From: Flavobacterium degerlachei
GTDB lineage: Bacteria; Bacteroidota; Bacteroidia; Flavobacteriales; Flavobacteriaceae
DNA: 64,000 nt
NCBI RefSeq assembly: GCF_900106645.1
Contig: NZ_FNMV01000004.1
Location: forward strand, 124,001-188,000
Direction: 5' to 3'
Of this stretch, positions 52,521 through 62,263 are shown in pieces. Position 1 is the stretch's first letter. Every line of letters starts with the position of its first letter. The notes under the pieces were generated by a model. The model searched no databases. It worked only from the letters and a program-made list of their open reading frames with translations, and had not been told where the DNA came from. The position numbers and the translations under genes were made by a program.

Positions 52521-53669
52521 TTAGAGGATTTTTTTTAAGATCAGAAAAGTTAATCGAATTTCATTTAAAACCAAAACGATACTTAGTATTTGAGCAATTC
52601 TTATAAAATACTTGGGATTTGGAAAGAACTTGGCGTAAATTAAATAATACCCCAAATAAATTATAGGTAATAGAAGAAGCCAATATCTGCTAAAACCTGT
52701 TCCCGCTAAAATAAAACCAAGCATGACTAAAGAAAAGGCCAACAGTAAATTGACGACAATGGCGTTTTTGACTTTTTGATAAAGACCAAAAAAAACAGCT
52801 AAAAGTAGAACTGAACTAATAAAAAAGTTTCTGACTCCAGTTATAGGTACAAATAATGATATAAAAGCCGGTATTCCATTTATACGACTAACTTCATAAT
52901 GTTTTTCTAAACCTAGTCCACATTTTATATTGTACCAAAGTGGATTTTCCCCAATTTTAAATCTATTGAAGTAACTTATCTCACTTAAGTTTTGAGATTC
53001 AATATTGTACACATATTTAAACCAAAAAAGTAGAGGAGTAGTGAGTAGAAGAGATATTACGAGTACTTTTAAAAAATATTTTCGAGAACTGGTGAAAAAA
53101 GAAAAATAATATAAAATTACGAGTAACCCTAAAATGGCATATAGGTATCTCGTAAAAACTAGTAAAATAAATAACAAGAAAAATTTTTTGAAATTGGATA
53201 GGGTTTTGGGTTCGTTGAGGTAATATATAAACCCCCAAAAAGAAACAAAAATAATAGATTCGGGATATAGAGAAGGAAGAAAGGATATGAAACCAGAAGA
53301 AATTATAGTCAGTAGGATGATGCTGTAAACAACCGCTCTGTCTAAATTAAGTTTTGACATAGTTAAGTAACAAAACCGAATACCTAAAATAGTTAGCATT
53401 ATATGAAAAAGTTTCTGCAATGCAAATCCTAAATAAGGAAATTTGCTAATGCTGAAGAAAGCCATTAAAAAAGGGACTATAGGTATTACAGTTGAAGGAT
53501 GATTGGTTTGGTAATATCTTCCAGTTAATAAATTTTTAGAAATTTTAAAGTAAGTGGTTTCATCACCTTGAAGAGGTATAATGAGATTTCTAAGAGACAG
53601 TATTAGTATTGAAATAAAAAGTAAACTAAATAATTTTTCCTTTTTTATGAAAGATAGAACACGTTGCAT
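52521..53669 (-). CDS. GT-C membrane glycosyltransferase (GT39/ArnT-like)
   Basis: 382-residue protein with about ten membrane helices. The first extracytoplasmic loop has the acidic motif IPLQGDETTYFKISKNLLTGRYYQTNHP, which matches the D-E active-site region of GT39/GT83-type transferases that use polyprenyl-phosphate sugars. First gene of the reverse-strand cassette; the GtrB-like gene is 2 bp downstream. It probably decorates a glycan in the periplasm. Confidence 0.82.
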   Translation of the reverse strand: MQRVLSFIKKEKLFSLLFISILILSLRNLIIPLQGDETTYFKISKNLLTGRYYQTNHPSTVIPIVPFLMAFFSISKFPYLGFALQKLFHIMLTILGIRFCYLTMSKLNLDRAVVYSIILLTIISSGFISFLPSLYPESIIFVSFWGFIYYLNEPKTLSNFKKFFLLFILLVFTRYLYAILGLLVILYYFSFFTSSRKYFLKVLVISLLLTTPLLFWFKYVYNIESQNLSEISYFNRFKIGENPLWYNIKCGLGLEKHYEVSRINGIPAFISLFVPITGVRNFFISSVLLLAVFFGLYQKVKNAIVVNLLLAFSLVMLGFILAGTGFSRYWLLLLPIIYLGYYLIYAKFFPNPKYFIRIAQILSIVLVLNEIRLTFLILKKIL

Positions 53670-53726
53670 AAAGTAAATGTTAATGGAGTAAAAATAGTAT
53701 TTTTTATTTGAAACGAAATTATTGTT

Positions 53727-54887
53727 GTGAAACGACTAACAAGTTCATTTTATTTATATTTGCTTGGTCCTAACTTTAAAAATAATAAAGCGATTAAAGC
53801 AAATATAAGAATACTTCAAATTATAGATTCACTTGAAGCTGGTGGTGCCGAACGTATGGCGGTGAACTATGCCAATGCGCTTATAAAGTATACTGAGTTT
53901 TCCGGTTTGGTAAGTAGTAGGAAGGGAGGACCATTATTAGAGCAATTAGATGATGAAGTAAATTACCTTCATTTGAATAAGAAAAATGCTTTTGATGTTG
54001 CAGCCGTATTTCGATTACGGGATTTCGTAAAAAATAACAATGTTACCATTGTTCAAGCGCATAGTAGTTCTTTTTTTATCGCTTTTCTTTTGAAATTGAT
54101 TCGTCCTTCCGTAAAACTGATTTGGCACGACCATTACGGGGATAGTGAGTTTCTAAATAAAAGAACTAGTACCATTTTGAAAATGACAATGCCTTTTTTT
54201 GATGGTATAATAGCGGTGAATCAAAATCTTAAAAAGTGGTCAATCGAAAAATTATATTTTAATAATGTTATTTATTTAGCCAATTTTGCTACAATAGAAA
54301 AAGAAGTTTTTCCGCCTACAATTTTGGAAGGCAAAGCTGGTAAACGAATAGTGATGTTGGCAAACCTACGAGAACAAAAAAACCATTTTTTGGTTTTGGA
54401 GGTGGCAAAAAAAATAAAAAAGAAATATCCCGATTGGAGTTTTCATTTGGTAGGGAAAGATTTTAATGATGTATACTCCCGGAAAATAAAGAATCTAATT
54501 AATGATTATAGTTTGGAAGAAATGGTTTTTATTTACGGTTCGCGACAAGATGTTGGAGCTATTTTAGAGCAAGCTAGTATTGGAATTCTTACTTCAAAAT
54601 CAGAAGGCTTAGCCGTTGCTTTACTCGAATATGGTTTTCATAAAATCCCCGTTGTAATTACAGATGTAGGAGATGCTGGATTAGTAGTTAAAAATCGTAA
54701 AAATGGCTTATTAATAAATTCCCGAAACTCAGATTTGTTTTATAATTCAATAGTAGAATTAATTGATGACGATAGCTTAAAGATAGAATTTGGTAATGAA
54801 TTGTACAAAACGGTTATTGAAAATTTTTCAGAAACTGTCGTTATTAAGAACTATTTAAATTGGGTGCAAACCACTATTTTGAAATGA
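53727..54887 (+). CDS. Glycosyltransferase family 4
   Basis: 386-residue GT4: IRILQIIDSLEAGGAERMAVNYANAL in the N-terminal domain, VMLANLREQKNHFLVLEV, GILTSKSEGLAVALLEYGFH (EX7E region) in the C-terminal domain. The start is GTG at 53727; about 25 residues lie ahead of the conserved part. It overlaps the next gene by 4 bp (ATGA). Confidence 0.9.
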   Translation: MKRLTSSFYLYLLGPNFKNNKAIKANIRILQIIDSLEAGGAERMAVNYANALIKYTEFSGLVSSRKGGPLLEQLDDEVNYLHLNKKNAFDVAAVFRLRDFVKNNNVTIVQAHSSSFFIAFLLKLIRPSVKLIWHDHYGDSEFLNKRTSTILKMTMPFFDGIIAVNQNLKKWSIEKLYFNNVIYLANFATIEKEVFPPTILEGKAGKRIVMLANLREQKNHFLVLEVAKKIKKKYPDWSFHLVGKDFNDVYSRKIKNLINDYSLEEMVFIYGSRQDVGAILEQASIGILTSKSEGLAVALLEYGFHKIPVVITDVGDAGLVVKNRKNGLLINSRNSDLFYNSIVELIDDDSLKIEFGNELYKTVIENFSETVVIKNYLNWVQTTILK

Positions 54888-56224
54888 AAAAAGAAGAATT
54901 ATCATATCTCTACTTAGTCCTATTCCATGTCTTTATTGGGTTTGTTATTTATTTGCTGCCTTTTACCGCAAAATTATATGGCTATTCCATGTTTCTATTA
55001 GGATCTTATTTTGTTATAAAAACCCAAAATAGAAATAATGAAGCCTTGATTGTCGCAGCTTATATTGTAGGTGCGGAGGTGCTGTTGCGGATGACAGGCG
55101 GAAACATATCCTATGAATTTTCAAAATATGCGGTAATTATTTTTCTTTTTATGGGGATTTATTTTAGCGGATTTTCCAAGGGAGCGACCCCTTATTGGAT
55201 TTTTTTACTGCTATTGGTGCCTGGTGTGGTTATCTCTACTTTTGTTTTGAATTTTGACACCAACATCAGGACGACAATTGCCTTTAATATATCAGGACCA
55301 GTATGTTTGGCGGTAGCCTCCCTATATACCTATAGGCGAAAAATAGCATTGGAACAGCTAAATAACATATTGCTCAGTATGGGGTTGCCTATTTTAAGTT
55401 GTGCGATTTATCTGTTTTTTTATACCCCAAGTATACGTGATGTTATAACAAGTACGCAATCCAATTTTGAAGCTTCAGGGGGATTTGGCCCCAATCAGGT
55501 AGCTACTTTTTTAGGGCTTGGGATGTTTATCTTTTTTTCAAGGATTATTTTAGAATCCAAGTCAAAATTTTTAGTGATCTTAAATTTGATAATAGTTTTC
55601 AATATCAGTTATCGAGGAATGATTACTTTTTCACGAGGTGGTATGATTACTGGTTTTTTAATGATCCTTTTATTGTTATTGTTTTTGTATTTAAAATCCA
55701 ATTATCGAGGAAAGGTTAAGTTGAACTACATAATAGTTATTATTGCTATGGCAATGATGGCTGTATGGGGATTTACCTCATTTCAGACAGGTGGTCTGAT
55801 TAATAAGCGTTATAAGAATCAAGATGCTGCTGGTCGCGTAAAAGAAAATCAGTTTACAGGGCGGGAGGACATCGCTCAATCTGAAATTAATATGTTTTTA
55901 GAAAACCCTATTTTTGGAGTTGGAGTTGCTAAGGGAGCCGAGATAAGAGAAACAGAATCTGGGGTTTTTGCTGCTTCACACGATGAAATTACCCGGATGT
56001 TGGCGGAGCATGGTAGCTTGGGTATTATCGGTTTGTTAATTCTCTTTTTTACTCCCCTTATTTTGTATTTGGAAAACAGTTTCAACATGTATTTGTTGTG
56101 TTTTCTTGCTTTCTGGTTTTTAACGATTAATCATGCTGCAATGCGAACTGCGGTGCCTGCATTTGTTTATTCACTGGCTTTATTAAATGTACAGTTGGGG
56201 TCTGCTAAGAGGAGTGTTCAGTGA
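54884..56224 (+). CDS. O-antigen ligase/polymerase-like membrane protein
   Basis: 446-residue polytopic protein of the O-antigen ligase/Wzy superfamily: about ten helices and a periplasmic loop with NQFTGREDIAQSEINMFLENPIFGVGVAKGAEIRETESG, then SHDEITRMLAEHGSLGIIG, the H-containing motif common to this family. ATG at 54884 is preferred over 54860, which lies inside the previous gene. It is the second such protein in the window. Confidence 0.88.
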   Translation: MKKEELSYLYLVLFHVFIGFVIYLLPFTAKLYGYSMFLLGSYFVIKTQNRNNEALIVAAYIVGAEVLLRMTGGNISYEFSKYAVIIFLFMGIYFSGFSKGATPYWIFLLLLVPGVVISTFVLNFDTNIRTTIAFNISGPVCLAVASLYTYRRKIALEQLNNILLSMGLPILSCAIYLFFYTPSIRDVITSTQSNFEASGGFGPNQVATFLGLGMFIFFSRIILESKSKFLVILNLIIVFNISYRGMITFSRGGMITGFLMILLLLLFLYLKSNYRGKVKLNYIIVIIAMAMMAVWGFTSFQTGGLINKRYKNQDAAGRVKENQFTGREDIAQSEINMFLENPIFGVGVAKGAEIRETESGVFAASHDEITRMLAEHGSLGIIGLLILFFTPLILYLENSFNMYLLCFLAFWFLTINHAAMRTAVPAFVYSLALLNVQLGSAKRSVQ

Positions 56225-56432
56225 TCAGTATTCAGCGATTACTATATAGTTTTTTAGTGTTTAACATGCGTTATGAGTGTTCAGTTATGAGTGTAGAAGA
56301 GCATTTACAGCTGTTTTGCCACTATTATAGAGATTAGGTCTTTAAAAAAAATAATCTGTTTAAAATATTTAAGCTTTTTTAGAATTACATGAGCGCAAAA
56401 GCACTAAATTGCGAGGATAATCACTAAAAACA

Positions 56433-57827
56433 ATGTCCAAGAAAAAAATACATTTTGAGATCTCCGAAAGGAAAATGATTCTTCGGCTATTTGATGTTTT
56501 TTTTGTTTTGGCAGCTTTGTACTTGATAGGGAATGGCTTTGAACTAAACTATTTACAGGCCTCAGTTTCCAACTTTTATGTGGTACTGGTTTTGGCAATT
56601 TATATCAATATTTTCGGAATGATTTTCGAGATGTACGACCTTCAGGTAGCTAGTAATGAATTCCAAATTTTAAAAAGTACTTTGCTTACCGTGTCTACCA
56701 CCGTCTTGGTGTACTTACTGACTCCCGTTTTTTCACCAGAATTACCATCAAATCGCCTTCAGATTCTGGCATTTTATGTTGTTGTATTTGTAGCGCTAAT
56801 TTTATGGAGGCTGTTTTACGTTAAGTTTTTGGCATCGAACCGATTTCTCCAAAATGCGGTATTGATTTGTGAAGAGGAGCAGCTGGAAGAATTGGTTTTA
56901 GGTTTGGAAAATATAGATCCCCACTACAAAATTATTGCTTACGTTAGTGTAGATCCTGTTGAGAACGATGAGCTTTCAGCTTACCATTATGTACCGCATA
57001 TTAAGAGGGGTGATTTGGCCTCATTTGTTAAAGAAAAAGGCGTTTCGGAAATTGTAATCGCGTCAAAAAATACTGAAGGAATTACTTCTGGATTATACCA
57101 GCAGTTACTTCATCTTTTAGAATCGGGTAAAGTAATTAGGGAATATACCCAAGTATATGAAAGTAAGACCCAGCGCATTCCTGTTCAGCATATGGCTAGG
57201 GATTTTTACAGTTTTTTTCCATTTAGCAGAAGCAATCAAAATAAATTGTATTTATCGATAGTGCGTTTTTTTGAAATAGGGTTTTCTGTCATAGGACTTG
57301 CTATCGGGGCTTTATTGTCGCCGTTGATAATATTGGGAAATGTTATAGGCAATAGAGGTAAACTATTTTATACCCAAGAGCGCATAGGAAAAGATGGTGT
57401 AGTGTTCAATATTTTGAAATTCCGAACAATGGTCAAAAATGCTGAGTCGAACGGTGCCGTTTTTGCCACATTAAATGATTCGAGAATTACCGCGTTTGGT
57501 AAATTTTTAAGGAAATCGAGGATAGATGAAATTCCACAATTTGTCAATATCCTTAAAGGGGAGATGGCGGTTATTGGTCCACGTCCCGAGCGTCCACATT
57601 TCGTAAAGGAAATTAGGGGACTCATGCCTTTCTATGAAACGAGACATGTGATTAAACCGGGACTGACCGGTTGGGCACAGGTGAACTACGCTTACGGAGA
57701 AACAATAGACGACAGCCTAATCAAACTGCAATACGATCTCTATTATATCAAGCACAGGAGCTTTTACCTAGATTTGAATATTACGCTAAAAACGATCACT
57801 ACCGTTTTGTTTTATAGGGGACAATAA
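56433..57827 (+). CDS. Polyprenyl glycosylphosphotransferase (WcaJ-like)
   Basis: 464-residue initiating transferase of the long form: about four N-terminal helices, a CoA-binding-like domain (FLQNAVLICEEEQLEELVLG), a fifth helix around 280-305, and the catalytic sugar-transferase domain with YTQERIGKDG, LKFRTM, catalytic D365-E366 (DEIPQFVNILKGEMAVIGPRPE) and LKPGLTGWAQV-like IKPGLTGWAQV. It starts glycan assembly on undecaprenyl phosphate, usually with glucose- or galactose-1-P. Third initiating transferase in this window. Confidence 0.94.
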   Translation: MSKKKIHFEISERKMILRLFDVFFVLAALYLIGNGFELNYLQASVSNFYVVLVLAIYINIFGMIFEMYDLQVASNEFQILKSTLLTVSTTVLVYLLTPVFSPELPSNRLQILAFYVVVFVALILWRLFYVKFLASNRFLQNAVLICEEEQLEELVLGLENIDPHYKIIAYVSVDPVENDELSAYHYVPHIKRGDLASFVKEKGVSEIVIASKNTEGITSGLYQQLLHLLESGKVIREYTQVYESKTQRIPVQHMARDFYSFFPFSRSNQNKLYLSIVRFFEIGFSVIGLAIGALLSPLIILGNVIGNRGKLFYTQERIGKDGVVFNILKFRTMVKNAESNGAVFATLNDSRITAFGKFLRKSRIDEIPQFVNILKGEMAVIGPRPERPHFVKEIRGLMPFYETRHVIKPGLTGWAQVNYAYGETIDDSLIKLQYDLYYIKHRSFYLDLNITLKTITTVLFYRGQ

Positions 57828-57828
57828 A

Positions 57829-57865
57829 GTTCGTTGTCCGTTGTTCGTTGTTCGATGTTCGTTGG
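57829..57865 (+). repeat. Degenerate GTTCGTTGT repeats
   Basis: The words GTTCGTTGTC, CGTTGTTCGTTG and TTCGATGTTCGTTGG follow each other directly after the WcaJ-like stop. This is simple-word repetition, likely grown by slippage. Confidence 0.7.
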
Positions 57866-57945
57866 GAAAACGGTTAACGATGATCGTTTTTCGATATTCT
57901 GCTATTTTGGATTTGCAATGGCAGTCCTCTTTTTACATTCAAACA

Positions 57946-57995
57946 TTCCGCAGCCCGAGCCGTTCGTCCTTCGTCCTCAACTTGCGGACTGCTGC
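57946..57995 (+). repeat. 50-bp intergenic repeat, copy B
   Basis: Same length and orientation as 15600-15649. TTCCGCAGCCCGAGCCGTTCG and GCGGACTGCTGC are identical at the two ends; the centre differs in several positions. TTTAAGGG followed by G-rich sequence occurs 45-70 bp downstream of both copies, so the shared unit may be longer. Confidence 0.75.
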
Positions 57996-58249
57996 CACTT
58001 TGCTTGTTCGTTGTTTTGCTATGCTTTTTATTTAAGGGCGGTGTGAGGAGTTTTAAGGAAGAAGTGTTCAGTTATTGTTAGTTTTGAGAAGTAAGTTTTT
58101 TTTGAAAAGAGTCTTTTTCTTTTAGCTCACTGTACTTTTTTGCTAGTGGTGTTTGCTTCGCCTGTTCGCTTCACTCGGGTGTCTGAATCTTCGATTTCAA
58201 GCCTGAAAATCAAAAGAGCAGCCGTATAGCTTTCGTTGCTCTTCACTCT

Positions 58250-59410
58250 TTACTCTTTACTCTTTGTTCCTTTTTCATCGCTGACCGCTAATCGTTTGTT
58301 GTCCAGTAACAATCTCACTAATACAATGCTACTAGTTAATACCAAAGGAAGTACAATCAAAAGATGGGCTTTGTTTATAAGAATAAGCAAGTATATGAAC
58401 AATGCAGCCAAGTTAAATAACGATAGTGCATAAATCCATTTGGTATTCTTCCTGAAACAAAAGTAAAGAAGAGCTAATGTAGCTGGATTGAATAATAGGA
58501 CATTATAATTGTATCCCAATTCCTGATGGCTTGAATAAAATCCTACAGCTAAAAAGAACAAACCTAACAACCCCATAATCAAAAGATATAGTTGGTTGGT
58601 GAACGTTCTGTTCGCAAGAACAATTGCGACTAGTAGAAGAAGGTATGAATAGCAATTGTTCCACCAAGAAACCGGAGGGACTTCATTGAACTCGAGTAAG
58701 GTTTTGCTTTCTTTTGCAAGTAGTTGATTGTTGTATTGTACCTTTTTTAAACTTTTATGTAACTCAAAGGGTAAAAAAATCTTTGTTCCTAGTTGATCTA
58801 CTTTTCTACCAAATATGATACTGGTACCCAGTTTTTCGTAAAAATGATTGTCAAAATAAGGATACAAGATTGTTCTGTATGTAATGTCAGTATCAGAATT
58901 TTTTACAATTGCGACAGTGTCTAAAGTTTTGTTGATTATGTCAACTACCATAGATGTACAGTTCTTGTCGATAAATTTATAGGTATAATGGCTTTCTCCA
59001 GATGCCAGGGAGCTGTTGAGGTTCTCAAACAATTTTTGTTTAAGTGTATATGGAATATTAAGCTCCTGCTCATAAACGGACCTTCTTTCATAGTTGTACT
59101 CGTTCATAAAGTCAGTAAAGGGATGTGCTACAGCATAATATTGTAGATCTCCTTTTGTGAATTTAGCTACAAAATTCGGAGTGTTAAAATCAAAAGCACC
59201 ATAATTATAAACGAGATCGATAAAATGGTCAGGATCGGTGATGCGGATGGCGGTATGCCCAAACAGTGAGTAGGATTCGTTTCCTGTTCCACAAGTCAAG
59301 ACGCTAACTTTTGCATTTTCTGATAATATTGGATTTTGTCCAAAGCTGTTATTCACGATGCCTAGGAAAACGGCAATAAGAATTATTTTTTTTAAAATGG
59401 AAATGTTCAT
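58250..59410 (-). CDS. DUF4105 (Lnb N-terminal periplasmic-like) membrane protein
   Basis: 386 residues. A signal peptide (1-24, ending NNSFG before Q25) is followed by a periplasmic DUF4105 domain with YSLFGHTAIRI, VYNYGAFDF, GDLQYY and FIDKNCTSMVVDII; the Cys and His are candidates for a peptidase-like active site. Several hydrophobic segments follow in the last third (from about 250). The family is related to the periplasmic domain of Bifidobacterium lacto-N-biosidase, but its function in Flavobacteria is not known to me. Confidence 0.87.
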   Translation of the reverse strand: MNISILKKIILIAVFLGIVNNSFGQNPILSENAKVSVLTCGTGNESYSLFGHTAIRITDPDHFIDLVYNYGAFDFNTPNFVAKFTKGDLQYYAVAHPFTDFMNEYNYERRSVYEQELNIPYTLKQKLFENLNSSLASGESHYTYKFIDKNCTSMVVDIINKTLDTVAIVKNSDTDITYRTILYPYFDNHFYEKLGTSIIFGRKVDQLGTKIFLPFELHKSLKKVQYNNQLLAKESKTLLEFNEVPPVSWWNNCYSYLLLLVAIVLANRTFTNQLYLLIMGLLGLFFLAVGFYSSHQELGYNYNVLLFNPATLALLYFCFRKNTKWIYALSLFNLAALFIYLLILINKAHLLIVLPLVLTSSIVLVRLLLDNKRLAVSDEKGTKSKE

Positions 59411-59433
59411 TTTTATTTTGTTAAAGAGTATAA

Positions 59434-60504
59434 TCAGTTTCTAAATAGGGATAAATCTACTTTTACCGAAAAAATATTAGAGTAGACAGCAGCGCTTTGA
59501 TTGCCTAAGTCTGTTAATGCATAATCTACTTGGATGCCTTTGTATTTAAAACCCAAACCGATATTGGGTTGGAAACCCACTTTTTCCGTGCTATCTAATT
59601 GTTGTATTTTTTGAAAATTACCTACGCCTGCGCGAAGAAAAACTAAATCGGTATAACCAAATTCGAAACCTAAGGCGGGGTCTATACTGACAACATCTGT
59701 CGAAATCAAATCATTGGTTTTGGTAAATCGCATGTTGACATTGGCTGCAGCCAAAAGACTATAGTCGTACCGAATGATAAACTTTTTAGAAAGTCCCAGT
59801 TGGGCTTTGGGAGCGGTAATCTCTGTGCTTTCTGGAAGCTCCTGATTTTGTCCAGGTACCGCATCAGCAATTTTTTGATATTCCTTTTCGTCTATATTCC
59901 AGACGTTGTAAGTGGTAGTGATATCACGTAGCATTAGTCCAAATTGCCAATCATTCTTTTCAAATTGTAATCCGACATCAAAACCGAATCCCCAGGAATT
60001 AGCAAACTTACCGATAATGCGACGTATTATTTTTGCATTAACACCATATTGAAAACCTGGAACGGCTAATTTTCGAGCATATGAAAAAGTAAAACCATAA
60101 TCAGCAGTAGAAAAAAGGCTTATTCTATTATAGTCGATATTACCTTGGCTGTCTATCAGTTCAGTCGTGTTAAGGATGTCATCAACTCCAAAACGGATTA
60201 ATGAAATTCCCCAAGCACTACGGTCATCTATAGGACTAGCATATCCGATATAGTCGTATTGCGCGATATTAGCAAAGTAATTGGCATGCATTAAAGAAAT
60301 CTGATGGTCTTCAAGATGCGTTAGCCCCGCTGGATTCCAGTACCCTGAATTCACATCGTTAGTGCTAGACACAACAGTATTTGCCATACCCAAGGCCGCC
60401 GCATCAACGCCAATATTCATGAATTCATTGGAATATTTTCTAACGGTTTGCCCGTAACTTAAGGAGCAAATCAAAAGCAATATAAAGAATTGAATTTTTT
60501 TCAA
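59434..60504 (-). CDS. PorV/PorQ family outer-membrane protein
   Basis: 356 residues with a signal peptide (MKKIQFFILLLICSLSYGQ), then EFMNIGVDAAALGMANTVVSSTNDVNSGYWNPAGL, the hallmark of the FadL-like PorV/PorQ family, and a beta-barrel-like alternating pattern to the aromatic C-terminus. PorV is part of the type IX secretion machinery; members of the wider family have other roles. Upstream of the DUF4105 gene by 23 bp, so the two may form an operon. Confidence 0.9.
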   Translation of the reverse strand: MKKIQFFILLLICSLSYGQTVRKYSNEFMNIGVDAAALGMANTVVSSTNDVNSGYWNPAGLTHLEDHQISLMHANYFANIAQYDYIGYASPIDDRSAWGISLIRFGVDDILNTTELIDSQGNIDYNRISLFSTADYGFTFSYARKLAVPGFQYGVNAKIIRRIIGKFANSWGFGFDVGLQFEKNDWQFGLMLRDITTTYNVWNIDEKEYQKIADAVPGQNQELPESTEITAPKAQLGLSKKFIIRYDYSLLAAANVNMRFTKTNDLISTDVVSIDPALGFEFGYTDLVFLRAGVGNFQKIQQLDSTEKVGFQPNIGLGFKYKGIQVDYALTDLGNQSAAVYSNIFSVKVDLSLFRN

Positions 60505-60693
60505 TCGAATTGTTTTTACAAGCGGGGAAGCTGTTTAATTTTTATCAAAAATATAATTTTTTACTGAGCTTCCTTTGTTCTAAAGCTAAATAAATGACAA
60601 TGGGAAAAGAGCTGTTAATAATCTCTATGAAAAACGTGGCGTGCATTGACTTATTATATTAAATTTGTCAACTAAGACTTAAATTAAATTGCA

Positions 60694-61419
60694 ATGAACA
60701 TTAAAAAACATATCCCTAATTCCATAACATTACTTAATCTGCTTTGTGGATGCATTGCTATGGTCTTTGTGTCTAATTCAGATTTCGAAATGGCTTTTTA
60801 TTTCGTTTGTCTTGGAATATTCTTAGATTTTTTTGATGGATTTTTTGCCCGATTATTGAAAGTTTCAGGACCGCTAGGTTTACAGTTGGATTCTTTGGCT
60901 GATATGGTTACCAGTGGTCTGGTACCAGGATATGTAATGTATTTTTTACTGTCCAACAGCCAGCATGAGATTTCTGCGAGCCCAATGTTGCCTTATCTGG
61001 GGTTCATCATTACTATGGGTTCGTGTTACCGTTTAGCAGTGTTTAATATCGATACGCGCCAGACTAATTCTTTTATTGGTTTACCTACACCTGCAAATGC
61101 TTTGTTTATATTGAGTTTGCCTCTAGTATTAAAATATTCTGATTCCTTATTTATTCTCGAAGTGCTGACAAATCAATGGGTTTTATTAGCCATTACACTT
61201 TTTAGTGCTTACATTTTAAATGCTGAGATTCCGTTGTTTTCTTTGAAGGTTAAAAAGTTTAGTCTTAAGCATAATGCGCTTCAGATTGTGTTTTTGTTGT
61301 TTTCTTTCTTGCTGTTAATCTTTTTCCAATACGCGGGAATTCCATTAATTATTATTAGTTATGTGTTGCTGTCAATAGTGAGCAATAAATATTTATTGGA
61401 TGAGAAGAAAAAGCGTTAA
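60694..61419 (+). CDS. pssA: CDP-diacylglycerol-serine O-phosphatidyltransferase
   Basis: 241-residue membrane enzyme of the CDP-alcohol phosphatidyltransferase family. The signature D-x2-DG-x2-AR-x8-G-x3-D-x3-D is complete (D45, D48, G49, A52, R53, G62, D66, D70). It makes phosphatidylserine, the precursor of phosphatidylethanolamine. A TAAATTTG promoter-like word lies at 60660-60667. It overlaps the GH25 gene by 20 bp. Confidence 0.94.
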   Translation: MNIKKHIPNSITLLNLLCGCIAMVFVSNSDFEMAFYFVCLGIFLDFFDGFFARLLKVSGPLGLQLDSLADMVTSGLVPGYVMYFLLSNSQHEISASPMLPYLGFIITMGSCYRLAVFNIDTRQTNSFIGLPTPANALFILSLPLVLKYSDSLFILEVLTNQWVLLAITLFSAYILNAEIPLFSLKVKKFSLKHNALQIVFLLFSFLLLIFFQYAGIPLIIISYVLLSIVSNKYLLDEKKKR

Positions 61420-62263
61420 AAGAAAGCCACCTATAAGACGCCGAACTAAAAAGAATACTTCTTTTTTTTCTGGGAAAGTATTGCGATTTATGATAGCTGC
61501 TTTTTTTGTTCTTCTAGTTTTTGGTACGGCTTATCATTATCGAAATGGCCTTGCTTATTATTTTAGTTTCAAATCAAATCGGGTTTTACAAAAGGAAGCG
61601 GAGGACAAACGAATTTCAGATGTCCGTAATTACCAGGTTTTAAACAAACATGAAGGAAAGGTAATAGGACTGGATGTATCTGAATACCAAGGAAAAATAA
61701 GTTGGACAGAAGTAGATACTTTGGAAAATAAATATCCCGTACACTTTGTATTCATCCGAGCAACCGTTGGTGACGATAGATTAGATAAGAAATTTAACGA
61801 AAATTGGCTTGGCGCCAAAAAAAATAAACTACTACGAGGAGCCTATCATTATTACCGTCCCAATGAAAACTCTCTTGAACAGGCAGAGCTTTTTATTAAA
61901 ACGGTTTCCTTAAGTAAAGGTGATTTGCCGCCAGTTTTAGATATTGAGAGATTACCTGAAAATCAATCTGTCGAACGATTGAAAATTGGTCTAAAAAGAT
62001 GGTTAAAAAGGGTAGAGGAGCATTATAAGGTAAAGCCTATAATCTATACGGGAGAGCGGTATTATGATGATTTTTTGAAAGAAGAATTCAGTGATTACCT
62101 TTTTTGGATAGCCAATTATAATTTTTATCGTGAGGAAATTGATGAGGAGTGGTTATTCTGGCAGTTCACAGAAAAAGCATCAGTCAATGGAATTAAAGGG
62201 AATGTAGATGTTAATATTTACAATGGTGATTTACAACAGTTACGTTATATTACGGTGGAGTAG
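61400..62263 (+). CDS. GH25 muramidase (lysozyme-like)
   Basis: 287 residues. A basic N-terminus and one membrane anchor (about 27-45) precede a GH25 domain: VIGLDVSEYQGKISW with D92, FVFIRATVG, RGAYHYYRP, and the catalytic D181-x-E183 in PVLDIERLP, then LFWQFTEKASVNGIKGNVDVN. It likely cuts peptidoglycan from the periplasmic face. It shares 20 bp with pssA. Confidence 0.93.
   Translation: MRRKSVKRKPPIRRRTKKNTSFFSGKVLRFMIAAFFVLLVFGTAYHYRNGLAYYFSFKSNRVLQKEAEDKRISDVRNYQVLNKHEGKVIGLDVSEYQGKISWTEVDTLENKYPVHFVFIRATVGDDRLDKKFNENWLGAKKNKLLRGAYHYYRPNENSLEQAELFIKTVSLSKGDLPPVLDIERLPENQSVERLKIGLKRWLKRVEEHYKVKPIIYTGERYYDDFLKEEFSDYLFWIANYNFYREEIDEEWLFWQFTEKASVNGIKGNVDVNIYNGDLQQLRYITVE

Larger units (their letters stand above)
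57828..58249. other. Non-coding gap with low-complexity words and repeat copy B
   Basis: 422 bases. It begins with GTTCGTTGT-type words (57829-57865), then holds the 50-bp repeat copy B and a GGCAGTCCTC segment also seen beside copy A. Short frames here consist of repeat sequence and are not believed to be genes. It lies between two convergent genes. Confidence 0.7.

Noticed and set aside
57834-58046. Short overlapping forward frames after the WcaJ-like gene
   Set aside because: They consist of GTTCGTTGT words and the 50-bp repeat; two frames overlap with no protein-like pattern.
58236-58433. Forward 65-residue frame at the end of the DUF4105 gene
   Set aside because: Antisense to the membrane part of the DUF4105 protein; no family pattern.
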